In this document: positions 10,180-22,126 of the stretch, one piece after another
How the letters are laid out: each line of letters opens with the position of its first letter
How positions within the stretch are numbered: position 1 is the first letter of the stretch
Assembly (NCBI GenBank): GCA_010094025.1
Contig: ML991813.1
Location: 186,001 to 250,000, forward strand
Origin: Viridothelium virens
Taxonomy: Eukaryota > Ascomycota > Dothideomycetes > Trypetheliales > Trypetheliaceae
DNA length: 64,000 bases
Direction of reading: 5' to 3'
The notes under the pieces: model-generated
Seen by the model: only the letters and a program-made list of their open reading frames with translations
Databases searched by the model: none
What the model was told of the DNA's origin: nothing
Made by a program: the position numbers and the translations under genes

Positions 10180-13100
10180 ATGGCACCAATCACGCGTTCT
10201 TCGCAATCACCGGCAACCTTTTCCGGCACGGCCAAGGGCTTGAAGAATGGAAGCGTACGTAGCTCCGTCAAAATCTGAAGAGGCTCACACTCACCATTTG
10301 CGACAGTATCCTGAAGCGCCGACGACGTCCGTTGGAGCCACAACGAATTTGGAGAGCGTTCATGATCCCATCACTGGCCTGGTCCATGAGGATTTACAAC
10401 CCATCCTGAACATGGCTGAACGTGTCGAGAAGGAAGTCGAGAGTTTCGCCGAAAAGCTTGATCAGTGGAACAACAGACGGCAGGAGGGTAGAAACCGAGA
10501 AAACGCTCTCGGACTACTGGATGACTGCAAGAGGATTGCCGACCAGGCAGTTAGAGCATTGGAGAAGAAACATGGCGCTGATCGCTCTAAGCGTGCACGC
10601 GATGTCTGGGACTATCGCGCAGATAATCTGAAGAGGGACAACCGTGACAAATATAAACACGCAATGGAGATAAAAAAAAAATTTCCCAAGTCCACAGAGG
10701 TCAAAGAGCTAGAGCGATGGCAGGAAGAGGCTGATACTTGGGAGCTCCTATGCATCATTCTAAGTGGCGATGCCTTCCTCTACTATACAAGAGGGGAGTT
10801 CGAGAAACTTGCAAATGACCCTGCCCACAAAAGTTCGGATTCTGAAAACTTATGGGAAGATTTCTTGGCGCGCAGTCCGCTTGCAAAAGAACAAGATCTC
10901 ATTTTGAAGTGGCTGGAAGCTACAGCTGAACACACCGGTGACGACGTCAGCATCATGGCGGAGCAATTAGAAGAGAAGGCTGGGCGGAGTGTAGGCACCT
11001 GGTCGCACGGATTCCTGGATACTAGAGAACGGATTAAGGGTGCCAAGAGATTCAAATCCTGGAATATGTCTGAAGCGGATCCGAAGATACCTGCCATCTC
11101 TAATTCAACGCGGAAATTTCAGATCGTTTCTACCCTTGATCCAGACTCCAAATTTCGTGAAGGAAAGTCCCTCGAGGAAAATGATGACTTCTTTGAGCGA
11201 TCCTTGTGGCTAGCTTGCTGGGAACTGCTCAGACGTGGACGACCTTTCAAAGAAGTGCGAGAATGGTGTGCTGACCGTCATGAAAACTGGCGCTCAATCA
11301 GTCTTGGGGCAGCAACTACCGCCGAGAAGCAGAGCCTATCACTGCAGAATATTCTCAATTACTCACTTTGGCGACGGACTTGCGTCATGGCATCAAGAAA
11401 TTCCTCAGCCTCCGAACATGAGCAAGCCGTGTACGGTCTGCTTGGGGGTAGTGCTCCCCCAATCGAAGCGATTTCTCGGAACTGGGATGACCACCTTTAC
11501 GCCAACTTCAAAGCAATAATAACAGACGGCTTTGAGAACTATCTCCGTGCGCAATATCCCGAAAAATTTTCTGAGACCCTTAATCAGCTTCCCATTGAAG
11601 AACATCTCGGTTATTTGAGTCGGGCAAACCCCGAAATGTTGTCAGTGGTTATCGTTGAAAATCTCACGCACGACAAACTTGTGGAAAGCGAAGCCAAGAA
11701 GCCCAGCAAGATAATACAAGCAAGCTTCATCAATCATCAGCCTATGGCATTGATATCACGTCTCAGTGATGCACTTGTCGTTTTGCAGGACAGGGGCGGC
11801 CAAGTGTTTTTGCCAGAGAACGGGTTGCTGTCTCTATCCTTCCAAAACCCGATGCTGGCATTTGCAACGGATCCTAACGCTCTCCGTATTATGGCCCACG
11901 TCGTGCTCATCCTCCAGGACCTTGATCCGCACTACCTTTTCGACTCAAACGAGCGCATAGCGGCAGCAGATCATATCATTGTGGGATATATTGAGCTGTT
12001 AAAGAGGGCAAGAAAGCTTGAGTTGATCCCGCTCTACGCATCGCGACTTCGACACTTCCGACCGGAGAGCATTTTGGGCCGTATTTTACCCATCATCCAA
12101 GAGCCAAGTCAACGGGAGTACATCAAGCTCCTAAGAACCTATGACCTCGATGTCTTGGGCATCCTGACAGCACAGTACGAGTGGCGGCTTTCGGCAGGGA
12201 ATATGGCCAATAATGATGGTCAACAATTCAAACTTGACCTTTTGGAGCCCACAGATCCCAAAGTCTGGCCTGGGCAGCGTGTTAGAAGCGGATTTTACCG
12301 ATCGGAATTGAAATCCGAGGAGCGCGACATCATCCGGAGCCTAGAATGGTTCCTCCTAGTTGACGGGCATTGGATCGAGACATTTGCTGTTGTGACGAGA
12401 GCCTTGAAGACTTTCCTGCGTAAGCTATTTATCTTCCCTTGGGCCTATCAATTCTTGCTTCAATACTGATAACAATGTTTCAATAGTAAATGGGCAGCTA
12501 GCAGCTGCGATGAATTTGTGCAAAAATCTCCCGATCAAAGCCATCTCAGAGCTGAAAACGATCCGAATCTTTGGGGCTGAAATTGACATCTGGAACGAGG
12601 ACACCACAGAAGATGCCATCATCTCACGCTATCACGATCATTCCCGAGCTTCTCGAAACCCTCGTTTCTCGTTGGAGGAACAACTAAAACTATTTGCTGC
12701 ACTTAAATGGCAATCAAGGACATATCGAGATCTTGAAATTTTGGCAAATACCCTGAAAGCTTTATATGCTTGGCGTGAATTGGAAGACAAGGAGTAAGTC
12801 ATGGGCAACCGACTAGAGGCGCACAATCGGCCTTGCTAACAACAGAATCATTAGGCTGAAGCAGGGTATAGCCGGGATACAGAAACCAGCTAAAACTCAA
12901 TTCAAGAGCGCATACAATGAGATAGCCACGTTTGTGTCGTCTTTGTTGCAGAACGACTGGTTGAAAGGCGGTATCGATAGTAAGTCAAGCCATTGCAGTG
13001 AACGTTGCAGGACCCAGCTAATCCTTCAAAAGTGGGCGAAGAACAGGAGCTCCGACGCATTCGCAACACATACCTGCCGCCGATAATCCTTGCATACAAC

Positions 13101-13418
13101 AGCGTTCTTAGTATTGCGGCACAGTTCCTCAACCGAGACATATTTTTCGAGGGTATTGAGCTAGTCAATACCATAGCCTCCGATGTCCATGATATCAAGG
13201 CAACAACAAAGGGCTCACAGCTCGCAGCGGCGTTTCTTGAAACGCAGTTAATGGGAGATTTAGTAACTTCGATGGCTTGCATGAGCGCGTTGGTACTGAA
13301 ATGTAATGATCAGGCAGCAGCAATGAAGGGAAGGAAGCCAAAGAAGAGGGGGCCAAACGGCGAGACGCTATCCATCTGGGACCCCACTGCACCTATGTGC
13401 CCTGAGGATGGATCCTAA
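10180..13418 (+). CDS. NUP84: Nuclear pore protein Nup84/Nup107
   Basis: Scaffold alpha-helical nucleoporin of the Y-shaped Nup84 complex, needed for pore assembly and mRNA export. Exons 10180-10254, 10307-12419, 12487-12793, 12855-12979 and 13018-13418 give about 1006 aa, close to the family norm. The protein is helical throughout, with the Nup84/Nup100-type stretch around residues 100-900 (for example WELLCIILSGDAFLYYTRGE, LWLACWELLRRGRPFKEV) and a C-terminal helical tail ending in a basic loop (KGRKPKKRG). The ATG is chosen because exon 1 splices in phase to the long ORF at YPEAPTT. The fourth intron is the weak point. Both donors (12980, or 12971 giving 47 bp) are short, but only the acceptor at 13017 keeps frame. 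GLE1, another export factor, lies 17.6 kb away. Confidence 0.9.
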
Positions 13419-15419
13419 GTCTCTAAAGGGGGATCAAAGCAAAGTGGGCTGAGGCACCGTAGCTGAGTAAGGGATGTTGGTTTAGGCTGCTCAAGGAGGA
13501 GTTTGCCTTTGACAGCGACAGCGTTTGTTTTCGACTCGAGTGTTCTGCCTACCTAGGTAGTTAAGATAGGGCGATCCGCCAAGGCAGACTTTGCTCAAGC
13601 CGCGCGCTTGGTACGTGGTGTGCGTTCAGCGGTAGAAGACGGACGGCAAAATACACAGCCTCGTATCCAGGTGCGCAGTATTCACGCATTAGGTACTCTG
13701 AGTGCCACTCTTCGGACGATCACTCCCCAAGAGTGCAGCTTGAAGACGCATGATTCTTGCTATACATCACCACTCCACTCCTCCTTGGTTGATCTTGCAC
13801 TTGCTTGGCCCCGCAGCCAATCTAGCATAATACCCCACACCACAACGTTAAGGTCAGACCAGTAGGACAAGCTCAAAAGGGTAGCAACAGGATCACGAGC
13901 ACCTAATAATCATGCATGATATCGGGCATGCTCATACATAACATGATACGTACCTACTAACGTGTCGTCTGATACAGAGTAAACAATTCGACGGCCTTCA
14001 GCACACAGCCATTGGTCTGTGCCTGGACAGGGAGAGTCTCGTCCGGCCAAGTAATTTAGCAAGACTGCGGCTCTTCTTAGCACAAATCTGCTTATTTGGA
14101 CGGAATGCTGGATGAGCTTGGGCCGGAAGCTTCGGAGATGAGGGTCGTCTTGGCAGATGATTCGTTAGGGAGGAGAGGGGAGAGGATGACTCCACGAATG
14201 CGGTGTGCTGACAACGGCTTAGATGATGATCTCATGGATATGAGAGCAAGGAAGGAGTAAGAGGTGAAGTAGTCATCCATTCCGACAGCCACAGCGGGCG
14301 GAGTGCTTCAAAAAGTGTTTCAGTGTACGTTACGCCATATATGCCAAGCCGAGACAGATGGACGATTGCCGCCATTGCCAAGCAGGCGAGCTTGAGCCTT
14401 GAGGCGACAGGGGCCGAGATAGAACAGCTCACCAGCTCACAGTGGGAAAGTCGATCAAGAGCTCATCGCCAGTCCATCAACAGCCCTGCACGCTGTGCCC
14501 CACTACGTCCATTTGTCGCCTAGCGCTGTTGCTCATCGACGGGCACCTCGGGGGCCATTGGGGCAGTGCAGTGCACGACAAGACACTCGAGGCCTGGAAA
14601 CACCGATTGCTCTATGGTGCTCTTCCACCATGGGCATCCACGCTCTTTTTCCCTGGTCCACCTTTATAGTTTTTCCTCAAGTCCATTGCTGGCAATTCTA
14701 GAGCTTGGCTCGTCCCCGCTCCGCGCAACCTTCCCTTGCCAAACGACCTCTACACGCCATCTTGGCCGCCAATCCTGACTATCCTTCCGTCTCTCCATTC
14801 ATGTCGGGCACTGCCTCCATTTTTGCCCCTTCCCTAGAGATTCACAATCATCTATCGAGCCTGGAACGCTCGAACGCTGGACAGGTTGGCGATTCGTCAG
14901 GGTTAGCAAGCTTTCTCATGGAAACTCCTTGAATGTATCCACTTTTTTTTTCCAACCCATAAGTCTCCAAGGCCTCAGCAAAGTCCTCAACAGCATCGTT
15001 TGGCGCCACGACAAGTCGTCGCATTGTGGCTGAGTGCCAGTTTCTCCAATCTTCGCCTCGACAATTTCTAAGATCTGACGAGCTGATTGCCCCTTCTGTC
15101 GTAATATAGTATTCCACGCGAGCTGGTCCCACGCTGGAAGCTCCTTCTCCGCGAACCATCCACTGCACCGCTGATGCTGGATATCACTTGGCAACCAATC
15201 TTGTCCTCTACACAGCCCCACGCGGACTTGCTGCGTCCCTATTCTACCTTCTTTACTTCTACGCCACATCTTCCTTTTCAACTATTCCATTCATGAGCAA
15301 CAGCTGCAGCAGATTTTCGACCGATCACTGCCCCCGTGAGGTACCTTCCGTGCAGGATTATCTGAGCGGCATCCGCAGCGCAAGACGCGCTTCGCGTTCT
15401 TGTGGACACGCTGCCGAAT
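13419..15419. promoter_or_regulatory. Long region upstream of the calcium ATPase
   Basis: A 2-kb stretch with no confident gene. The 3' half is probably promoter and leader of the calcium ATPase. A minus-strand frame at 15281-14916 has protein-like composition (GWFAEKELPAWDQLAWN, ARQILEIVEAKI), but it has no recognised family, so I did not call it as a gene. Confidence 0.4.
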
Positions 15420-18400
15420 ATGGATAATGGAAAAGATAATCTCGGGCGAAACACTCCCTCACCCGGCCCTGCTGCTCGGAGACAACGAGCACCTACCATC
15501 ACGATTGATACTTCTGCTGTTAGTCTACCCGCCGATATGGCTGACAGCCTTCTTCTTCGCTATCTTTCTGACTCTGAGCATTATGCACAGGGGGACAATC
15601 CTGCCTATTCCTCACCCGAATCGCATCTTCATGACGAAAATGGCTCCCCATCGAAAGGCCCCAGGGAATACAACTCCTTCGAAAGCAGACCGACCTCCCC
15701 GCACAACGTATCCTCTCCAACATCGAGGTGGGCCGATCAAAACAAGCTACTCTCCGTTCCAGGACAGCGATCAAGAGGGAACTCCTTTGACTCCGTGACG
15801 GAAGCAGGGCAGCCCTCATCAATCAGTGAAGAGACTTATATTAACACGTCGTCTTCCCAGGGCGATAAATCCACTACAGTCGATAGGGACAGAAAACTTG
15901 ACCACGAAGTGATACCAGATGAAGAGGCTCTATTACCGGACCCCGGTGGGGAGGCAGAGTTTGAGGTCGCAGACAACAAATTTGCATTTTCTCCTGGTCA
16001 GATGGGAAAGCTCCTGAACCCAAAAAATCTCGGTGGTTTCCATGCCGTAGGGGGCTTGGCAGGGCTGGAAAGAGGTCTGCGAACCAGCAGATCAAGCGGT
16101 CTGAGTTGGGATGAACAGTATCTTGATGGTGTGGTGACGTTTGAGGATGCCACCAATCTGTCAGCCTCAACTCCAGTACTGAAGGGAGATGGGCAAAAGA
16201 TGCGTCGGACTGACACAAACAACACCGCTCGGAGCATGTCAAGGAAACCCTCGGATACTTCATTTACGGACAGAAAGCGAGTTTTCTCCAACAATCGCCT
16301 ACCAGAAAGAAAATCCAAGAATATTCTCCAACTTGCCTGGTTAGCGTACAACGACAAAGTCCTGCTTCTCCTGACAGGCGCCGCTATCATATCTCTCGCA
16401 CTCGGGCTATATCAAACATTTGGAACACCGAGTGTGAATGGGGAGCCTAAAATCGAGTGGGTGGAAGGCGTGGCTATTGTTATAGCAATTGCCATTGTTG
16501 TGATTGTTGGCGCTCTCAATGATTACCAAAAAGAGAGACAATTTATCAAACTAAATAAAAAGAAGGATGACCGGATCGTCAGAGTCATCAGGTCCGGCAA
16601 AACGCAAGAACTCTCGGTCCACGACATTCTCGTTGGCGATGTGGTATTAATAGAACCCGGCGACAAAATTCCCGTTGATGGCATCTTCATCGAGGGTCAC
16701 AGTGTTAAATGCGACGAGTCATCTGCAACTGGCGAATCAGACTTACTCAAGAAAACGCCCGCTGACGAAGTGTACCATGCTATGGATACTCATCAAAATC
16801 TGAAGAAGATGGATCCCTTCATCATCTCTGGCGCAACTGTCACCGAGGGAATTGGTTCATTCCTCGTAACAGCAACCGGCATTCACTCTAGCTACGGCAA
16901 GACGATGATGGCAATGCGCGAGGATCCTGAGCCGACACCCCTACAGTCTAAGCTCAACGTTCTGGCCGAATACATCGCGAAACTTGGAGGGGCTGCAGCA
17001 CTTCTGCTCTTTGTCGTGTCCTTCATCGAATTTCTCGTCAAGCTAAGACACAATACGTCAACGCCACAGCAGAAAGGGCAGCAATTCCTTGATATTTTGA
17101 TTGTTGCCATCACGATTGTCGTAGTGGCCGTTCCGGAGGGCCTTCCATTGGCTGTGACCCTCGCTCTGGCTTTTGCGACAACGCGAATGCTCAAAGATAA
17201 CAATCTGGTCCGGTTGTTACGTTCCTGCGAGACCATGGGAAATGCAACAAGCATTTGCTCCGATAAGACTGGGACTCTGACAGAAAACAAGATGACTGTA
17301 GTCGCTGGCACTCTCGGAACAGCCTCGAGGTTCAGCGATCGCCGAGCAACCGCGTTGTCTTCCCAGTCCAAAGGAAAGCAAACGGCGGATGATGAAATTG
17401 ATGATGTCCCGGTGCAAGAATGCATTGGCGCAATCAACACTGAGGTCAAGAGCTTGCTTGAGCAATCCATTGTGATCAACTCGACAGCTTTCGAAGGTGA
17501 GCATGAGGGTGTTGAGACGTTCATCGGGTCCAAAACCGAGACAGCCTTGCTTGGCTTTGCTCAGAAGTATCTCGGCATGGGATCCATCAGTGTTGAACGA
17601 TCAAATGCGAATATCGTTCAACTGTTTCCTTTCAGTTCGGGACGCAAATGCATGGCCGCTGTTGTCAAGATCAGGGATGGCAAATATCGAATGTATGTGA
17701 AGGGCGCACCGGAGATCTTACTCGATAATTGCACCAAGATCATCACGGACCCCACAAAAGGTGTTTCGGATACCCTCATTACGAAGGATAACGTTATTAC
17801 GATCAAGCAAATCATCAGTGCATATGCCACCCGATCCTTGCGAACTTTGGCCTTCCTGTACCGGGATTTCGAACAGTGGCCGCCGCGCAACGCTCGTAGA
17901 ACAGAGGAAGATCCCAAACAGGCTCAATTTGAGGACGTTTTTCGCGACATGACCTTTCTCGGTGTCACCGGTATTCAAGATCCACTTCGTGAAGGTGTTC
18001 GGGAGGCTGTGCAAGACTGTATTCATGCTGGTGTCTTTGTGAGAATGGTCACTGGCGATAACATTATGACTGCCAGAGCAATCGCAGAGAGTTGTGGGAT
18101 TTACACACCCAACGGGCTGATTATGGAAGGGCCACAATTCCGCAAGCTCTCTAAAAAAGAGATGAATGATGTCATCCCGCGTCTGCAGGTCCTCGCTCGA
18201 TCCAGTCCAGAAGACAAGCGCATTTTGGTCAAGCGCTTGAAGGATCTCGGTGAAACAGTGGCCGTTACTGGCGATGGTACCAACGACGCTCCTGCCTTGA
18301 AAGCTGCCGATGTGGGCTTCTCCATGGGTATTGCCGGTACTGAGGTTGCCAAGGAAGCATCAGCCATTATCTTGATGGATGACAACTTCTCGTCCATTGT

Positions 18401-19961
18401 CAAGGCGTTGATGTGGGGTCGAGCTGTCAACGATGCGGTCAAGAAGTTTCTGCAGTTTCAGATCACGGTCAACATCACTGCGGTCTTACTAACTTTTGTA
18501 TCCGCCGTTTCAAGCAAGAACCAGACATCCGTCCTCACAGCTGTTCAACTGCTTTGGGTTAATTTGATCATGGATACACTCGCGGCTCTAGCTTTGGCGA
18601 CAGATCCCCCAACCAGAAGTATCATTTTCCGGAAACCAGATCCGAAATCCGCGCCTCTTATCACACTCACAATGTGGAAGATGATTATCGGTCAAGCTAT
18701 CTATCAGCTCGTCGTCACGTTCATCTTATTCTTCGCTGGTAAGACCATCTTATCGTATGGTAGCGCGCACGAACAAGACCAGCTCCAGACGCTCGTGTTC
18801 AATACATTTGTATGGATGCAAATTTTCAACCAGCTCAATTGCCGTCGGTTGGACAACAAGTTCAATATTTTCGAGGGGATGTTCCGCAATTACTTCTTCC
18901 TCGCTATCGCTGTCATCATAACTGCCGGGCAAACCATGATTATCTTTGTCGGCGGCCACGCATTCTCCACTATCCGCCTTAATGGCGCGCAATGGGCCTA
19001 CTCAATAATATTGGGGGCTCTCTCCATTCCCGTCGGCATCGTCATCCGTCTGGTCCCCGACGAACTCATCCGCAAGCTCATCCCCGACTCCTTCCGCCGC
19101 AAAGCGGCCCCCTCCCTCGTCGTCCAAGACGAAGAGCAACAACTGCCCTTCAACCAAGCCCTCATCGACATTCGCGACGAACTCGCTTTTGTCAAGAAGA
19201 TCCGCGGCGGCCGACTCAACGCTCTCAAATTCGCAGTCCAACACCCCCGCGAGACCATCCTCAACCACTCCCGCAGCGGCTCGCGCTCCCGCTCCTCCTC
19301 CCACCTCTCCGCCCCCCAAACCCCGAACCCAGAGAACCACCAGCACCCCACCACCACCACTGAAAACGGCGAACACTCCTCCGCCTCGCACCCCAGCCCC
19401 CTCCCACCCACCCCGGACTCCCGCTCCCGTCGCCGCGGCCGCTCTCGCTCGAACTCCGCCTTCGGCCCCGCCGCCGCCATGGCCGGCATTGTCGCCGGCA
19501 GCATAGTCGGCTGGTCGCCCGTCGACCGCGCCACCGCGCACCCTGGAGGCGGGAGCAGCCCCGGTGGCGGTGGCGGCTATGGCGGTGGCGACAGCAGCTC
19601 GCTGAAGTTTTCGCGCAATGATACACGGCCGCTGGTGCGCGAGGACCTCGAGGCCAAGCAGGGCGTCGAGGTGCATCCGGATACTAAGCCTGATGATCCG
19701 CTCGTGGGAGGGCTGAGGCCGCCGGGATCGGGCCGGGGACTGGGTGTGGAGGAGGGCCTGCCGCCGAGTCAGGTGCAGGAGTTGACGCCGGCGTATCCGT
19801 TTGGGCCGGTGGCGGGGGAGCCGAGGGTGCGGAGGGGGGAGGGGGGGGTGAATGGGGTGGAGGAGGGGAGGGGGAGGGGAGAGGAGGATGATGATGAGGA
19901 GGAGGGTAAGGGTAAGGATAAGGTTCAGGAGGCGGAAATTGATGGTAAGATAAAGGATTGA
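15420..19961 (+). CDS. PMC1: P2B-type calcium-transporting ATPase (PMCA/Pmc1 family)
   Basis: ATP-driven Ca2+ pump that clears cytosolic calcium into the vacuole or out of the cell. A single exon of 1513 aa, long for the family. Residues 1-290 are a Ser/Pro-rich cytosolic arm. Then come the paired TM1-2, the actuator domain with TGES, TM3-4 with VPEGLPLAVTLALA, the phosphorylated aspartate D615 in CSDKTGTLTENKM, the hinge VTGDGTNDAPALKAADVGF, and six C-terminal TM helices. The tail after about residue 1245 is low complexity (Arg/Ser, Gly and acidic repeats). It includes AMAGIVAGSIVGWSPVDR, which I recall from fungal PMCA tails. The tail presumably holds the calmodulin-binding autoinhibitor. 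The ATG at 15420 is the first in frame; earlier codons start with GTG. The coding strand turns strongly G-rich after about 19650. Confidence 0.95.
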   Translation: MDNGKDNLGRNTPSPGPAARRQRAPTITIDTSAVSLPADMADSLLLRYLSDSEHYAQGDNPAYSSPESHLHDENGSPSKGPREYNSFESRPTSPHNVSSPTSRWADQNKLLSVPGQRSRGNSFDSVTEAGQPSSISEETYINTSSSQGDKSTTVDRDRKLDHEVIPDEEALLPDPGGEAEFEVADNKFAFSPGQMGKLLNPKNLGGFHAVGGLAGLERGLRTSRSSGLSWDEQYLDGVVTFEDATNLSASTPVLKGDGQKMRRTDTNNTARSMSRKPSDTSFTDRKRVFSNNRLPERKSKNILQLAWLAYNDKVLLLLTGAAIISLALGLYQTFGTPSVNGEPKIEWVEGVAIVIAIAIVVIVGALNDYQKERQFIKLNKKKDDRIVRVIRSGKTQELSVHDILVGDVVLIEPGDKIPVDGIFIEGHSVKCDESSATGESDLLKKTPADEVYHAMDTHQNLKKMDPFIISGATVTEGIGSFLVTATGIHSSYGKTMMAMREDPEPTPLQSKLNVLAEYIAKLGGAAALLLFVVSFIEFLVKLRHNTSTPQQKGQQFLDILIVAITIVVVAVPEGLPLAVTLALAFATTRMLKDNNLVRLLRSCETMGNATSICSDKTGTLTENKMTVVAGTLGTASRFSDRRATALSSQSKGKQTADDEIDDVPVQECIGAINTEVKSLLEQSIVINSTAFEGEHEGVETFIGSKTETALLGFAQKYLGMGSISVERSNANIVQLFPFSSGRKCMAAVVKIRDGKYRMYVKGAPEILLDNCTKIITDPTKGVSDTLITKDNVITIKQIISAYATRSLRTLAFLYRDFEQWPPRNARRTEEDPKQAQFEDVFRDMTFLGVTGIQDPLREGVREAVQDCIHAGVFVRMVTGDNIMTARAIAESCGIYTPNGLIMEGPQFRKLSKKEMNDVIPRLQVLARSSPEDKRILVKRLKDLGETVAVTGDGTNDAPALKAADVGFSMGIAGTEVAKEASAIILMDDNFSSIVKALMWGRAVNDAVKKFLQFQITVNITAVLLTFVSAVSSKNQTSVLTAVQLLWVNLIMDTLAALALATDPPTRSIIFRKPDPKSAPLITLTMWKMIIGQAIYQLVVTFILFFAGKTILSYGSAHEQDQLQTLVFNTFVWMQIFNQLNCRRLDNKFNIFEGMFRNYFFLAIAVIITAGQTMIIFVGGHAFSTIRLNGAQWAYSIILGALSIPVGIVIRLVPDELIRKLIPDSFRRKAAPSLVVQDEEQQLPFNQALIDIRDELAFVKKIRGGRLNALKFAVQHPRETILNHSRSGSRSRSSSHLSAPQTPNPENHQHPTTTTENGEHSSASHPSPLPPTPDSRSRRRGRSRSNSAFGPAAAMAGIVAGSIVGWSPVDRATAHPGGGSSPGGGGGYGGGDSSSLKFSRNDTRPLVREDLEAKQGVEVHPDTKPDDPLVGGLRPPGSGRGLGVEEGLPPSQVQELTPAYPFGPVAGEPRVRRGEGGVNGVEEGRGRGEEDDDEEEGKGKDKVQEAEIDGKIKD

Positions 19962-20164
19962 AGGGACTGTTTCCTATTCAACAACACCCATGTTTTTGGT
20001 TTCAATGTCCTGTTGGGGAGAAAAAAATCTCGCTATATCCTTTGAGTCGATTTCTTCAGAGAACCCAACAACAGTGCCTGTTATTCTTCCTGAAGCGTTG
20101 GCGTCTGGCCTTTTCTATGTTGCTTTTATGGTGTGTTCACATTTGGTGAATACTGGCGCAGGCG

Positions 20165-20184
20165 TTTTTTTTTTTTTTTTTTTT
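20165..20184 (+). repeat. T20 homopolymer
   Basis: Uninterrupted run of 20 T about 200 bp downstream of the calcium ATPase stop codon. Confidence 0.95.
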
Positions 20185-20807
20185 GGAGGACTTGTGTTGG
20201 GACTGATAGACACTTCGAGCTTCCACTTCACTTCTTCACTCTATGTATTCCTACCAGCTTTCAGCAGCTTTTTTGCTTTCCACTCTTCTCAGGGGATTCG
20301 ATCGCATGCGACACGTTGCAGGCTATGGAAGAGTTAGTGAGAGTCAAGGGTCAAACGGTCTCCATTGCCAGGAAGTCCGAGGAGGAAGCAAAGGCGGCGG
20401 TGCTGTGTAAATACTCCGTAACAGACTACAAGATGGTCGTCCGCCTGGTACTTAGGTTTTATTCATGTCAGAAGTACAGATCTATCTCATTTCTAATCTT
20501 TCGAAGTTAGTGCACAATGGCCTCATTCCCATTCGGGATTTACAAGGCTTCTACATCTTCATAGGGCGTCACATCGGTAAGCCAGATGCTATGTCAGCGC
20601 GCCCTGGCGCTCCAGATTAGATGTCCGTACCTTTCTCGAACTTCTTGTTCAGAAACTAACCGTTAACCCTGCAGAAACGTTTTCACAATGACGCAGGCGG
20701 GGTCAGCACCAGCGAACAATAGCTTACAAAGTGATCCAAAATTTCCGTACTGGATATTGCGTTCTGACTTTAGGATGATTCTACACGTTCTAAGGTAAAG
20801 TCTCGGA

Positions 20808-20816
20808 TATATAAAG
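20808..20816 (+). promoter_or_regulatory. TATA box of cyanamide hydratase
   Basis: TATATAAAG lies 85 bp upstream of the ATG at 20901 on the same strand. Confidence 0.6.
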
Positions 20817-20900
20817 CGTGCAAACTTTTCCTTGCCCTTGATTTCTGAAGAACACAGAGTTCTATTATCATCTCTATTTACCTTGAGACACCCTTTTAAA

Positions 20901-21780
20901 ATGAGTAATCCAATTAAAGACTACGGCTGGGAACCAGTCCCACGCTCCTTCAATCAACTTCTTGCTACTCGGCCTGAACAGAACAAGAAAGCGGAGCCAA
21001 TCCAGATCGATAGTATCGAGCTTCCCGAGACCAAGCTTGCACAAGACATTCTCGACTATGCGCGCAAGGAGCTCTCAGAGCCGACATTTAATCACAGCAT
21101 GCGTGTTTACTACTACGGTAACTCCTCATTCCGTATACTCTCAAGCATCCTTTCTTCTTCTTCTCGCCTTCAAGCCCCTGTCGGCTGGCATATTCTTTCC
21201 CCCCTCTTCCCCCAACCAACTCCTCTCTCCCCCTCTGATTTCTCGCACCTTGAGCTCACAATAACGCCCCTTTCTTCCTCCCTCTACAGGCCGCGCCATA
21301 ACCCTCCAGCAATTCCCCCACTTCTCCTACACACCGGAAACCTACCTGCTCCTCTGCCTCCTCCACGACATCGGCACCACGCCACAGAACCTGCACAGCA
21401 CCCACCTCTCCTTCGAATTTCAAGGCGGCATGATCGCGCACTCGCTCCTCCGCGCGCACGCCTCGCCAGTTCCGCAAGCCGAGGCAGTCACCGAGGCCAT
21501 CATTCGCCACCAGGACCTCGGCGAGACAGGCAACATCACGACGCTGGGGGCGCTCGTGCAGCTCGCGACCGTGTTCGACAACGTCGGCATGAACCCGGAG
21601 CTCGTGGCCCGGGAGACGATTGAGAGCGTGGTCGGTAAGTGGCCGCGGCTGGGCTGGACGGCGTGTTTTGCGGGGGTGGTGAGGGAGGAGGAGGGCAGCA
21701 AGCCGTGGAGTCATACGACGGCGATTGAGAATTTTGCGGAGAAGGTGGAGGGGAATGTGTTGATGAGGCCGTATGACTAA
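20901..21780 (+). CDS. Cyanamide hydratase (HD domain)
   Basis: Metal-dependent HD-domain enzyme (EC 4.2.1.69) that hydrates cyanamide to urea, related to Myrothecium Cah and yeast Ddi2/Ddi3. Exons 20901-21117 and 21290-21780, across a 172-bp intron ending CTACAG, give 235 aa, the family length. Visible motifs are FNHSMRVYYYGRAI (first metal His), LLHDIGTT (HD pair), FEFQGGMIAH and IIRHQDLG (further metal ligands). The join in YYYG-RAI is exactly the family sequence. A TATA box lies 85 bp upstream. The gene is tail to tail with an amidase, 346 bp apart, and both enzymes can feed nitrogen assimilation. The last 60 codons become G-rich. Confidence 0.92.
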
Positions 21781-22126
21781 ATATGGGGGATTGGACTTAT
21801 TGCGTTTGGTCGTTGTTGGGATGGATTTGTAGTAGTGGGAACTGCGCTTGTTAATCTTTCCAATGCTGATATCCATTAGCCGAGCAAGTCCCCTTTAGGA
21901 TTTCTGTAGCAGTATATCCGGCTCTGGCATAAGAATGGGTCTATTGCTGTACATATGATGTGGACAGTGTAATGAAGACGTTCTTAAACTACAATGGCCG
22001 TTGAAAGCGTCAGTTGCTTATGTGAACCCCAGGAATTGACGAGATGATCAAGTTAGAGATAAAAGCAGGCCAAAGTCTCGGCATTCAAGTATGTACAAAG
22101 CCGTTTTCAGCATCTTCGCCAAATCT
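21781..22126. other. Convergent 3' region
   Basis: 346 bp between the stops of cyanamide hydratase (+) and the amidase (-). Presumed 3' UTRs; nothing else seen. Confidence 0.5.

Larger units (their letters stand above)
19962..20900. other. Intergenic with T20 tract
   Basis: About 940 bp holding the ATPase 3' UTR and the cyanamide hydratase promoter. It has a 20-T run (20165-20184), a TACTCCGTA motif at 20412-20420 and a TATA box at 20808. The small open frame near 20326-20510 is not convincing as a gene. Confidence 0.5.

Noticed and set aside
13005-13418. Separate small gene downstream of NUP84
   Set aside because: The frame joins the NUP84 ORF by splicing and has the expected NUP84 C-terminal features.
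19002-19676. Long minus-strand ORF rich in Gly, Ala and Val
   Set aside because: Antisense shadow of the GC-rich, low-complexity tail of the calcium ATPase.
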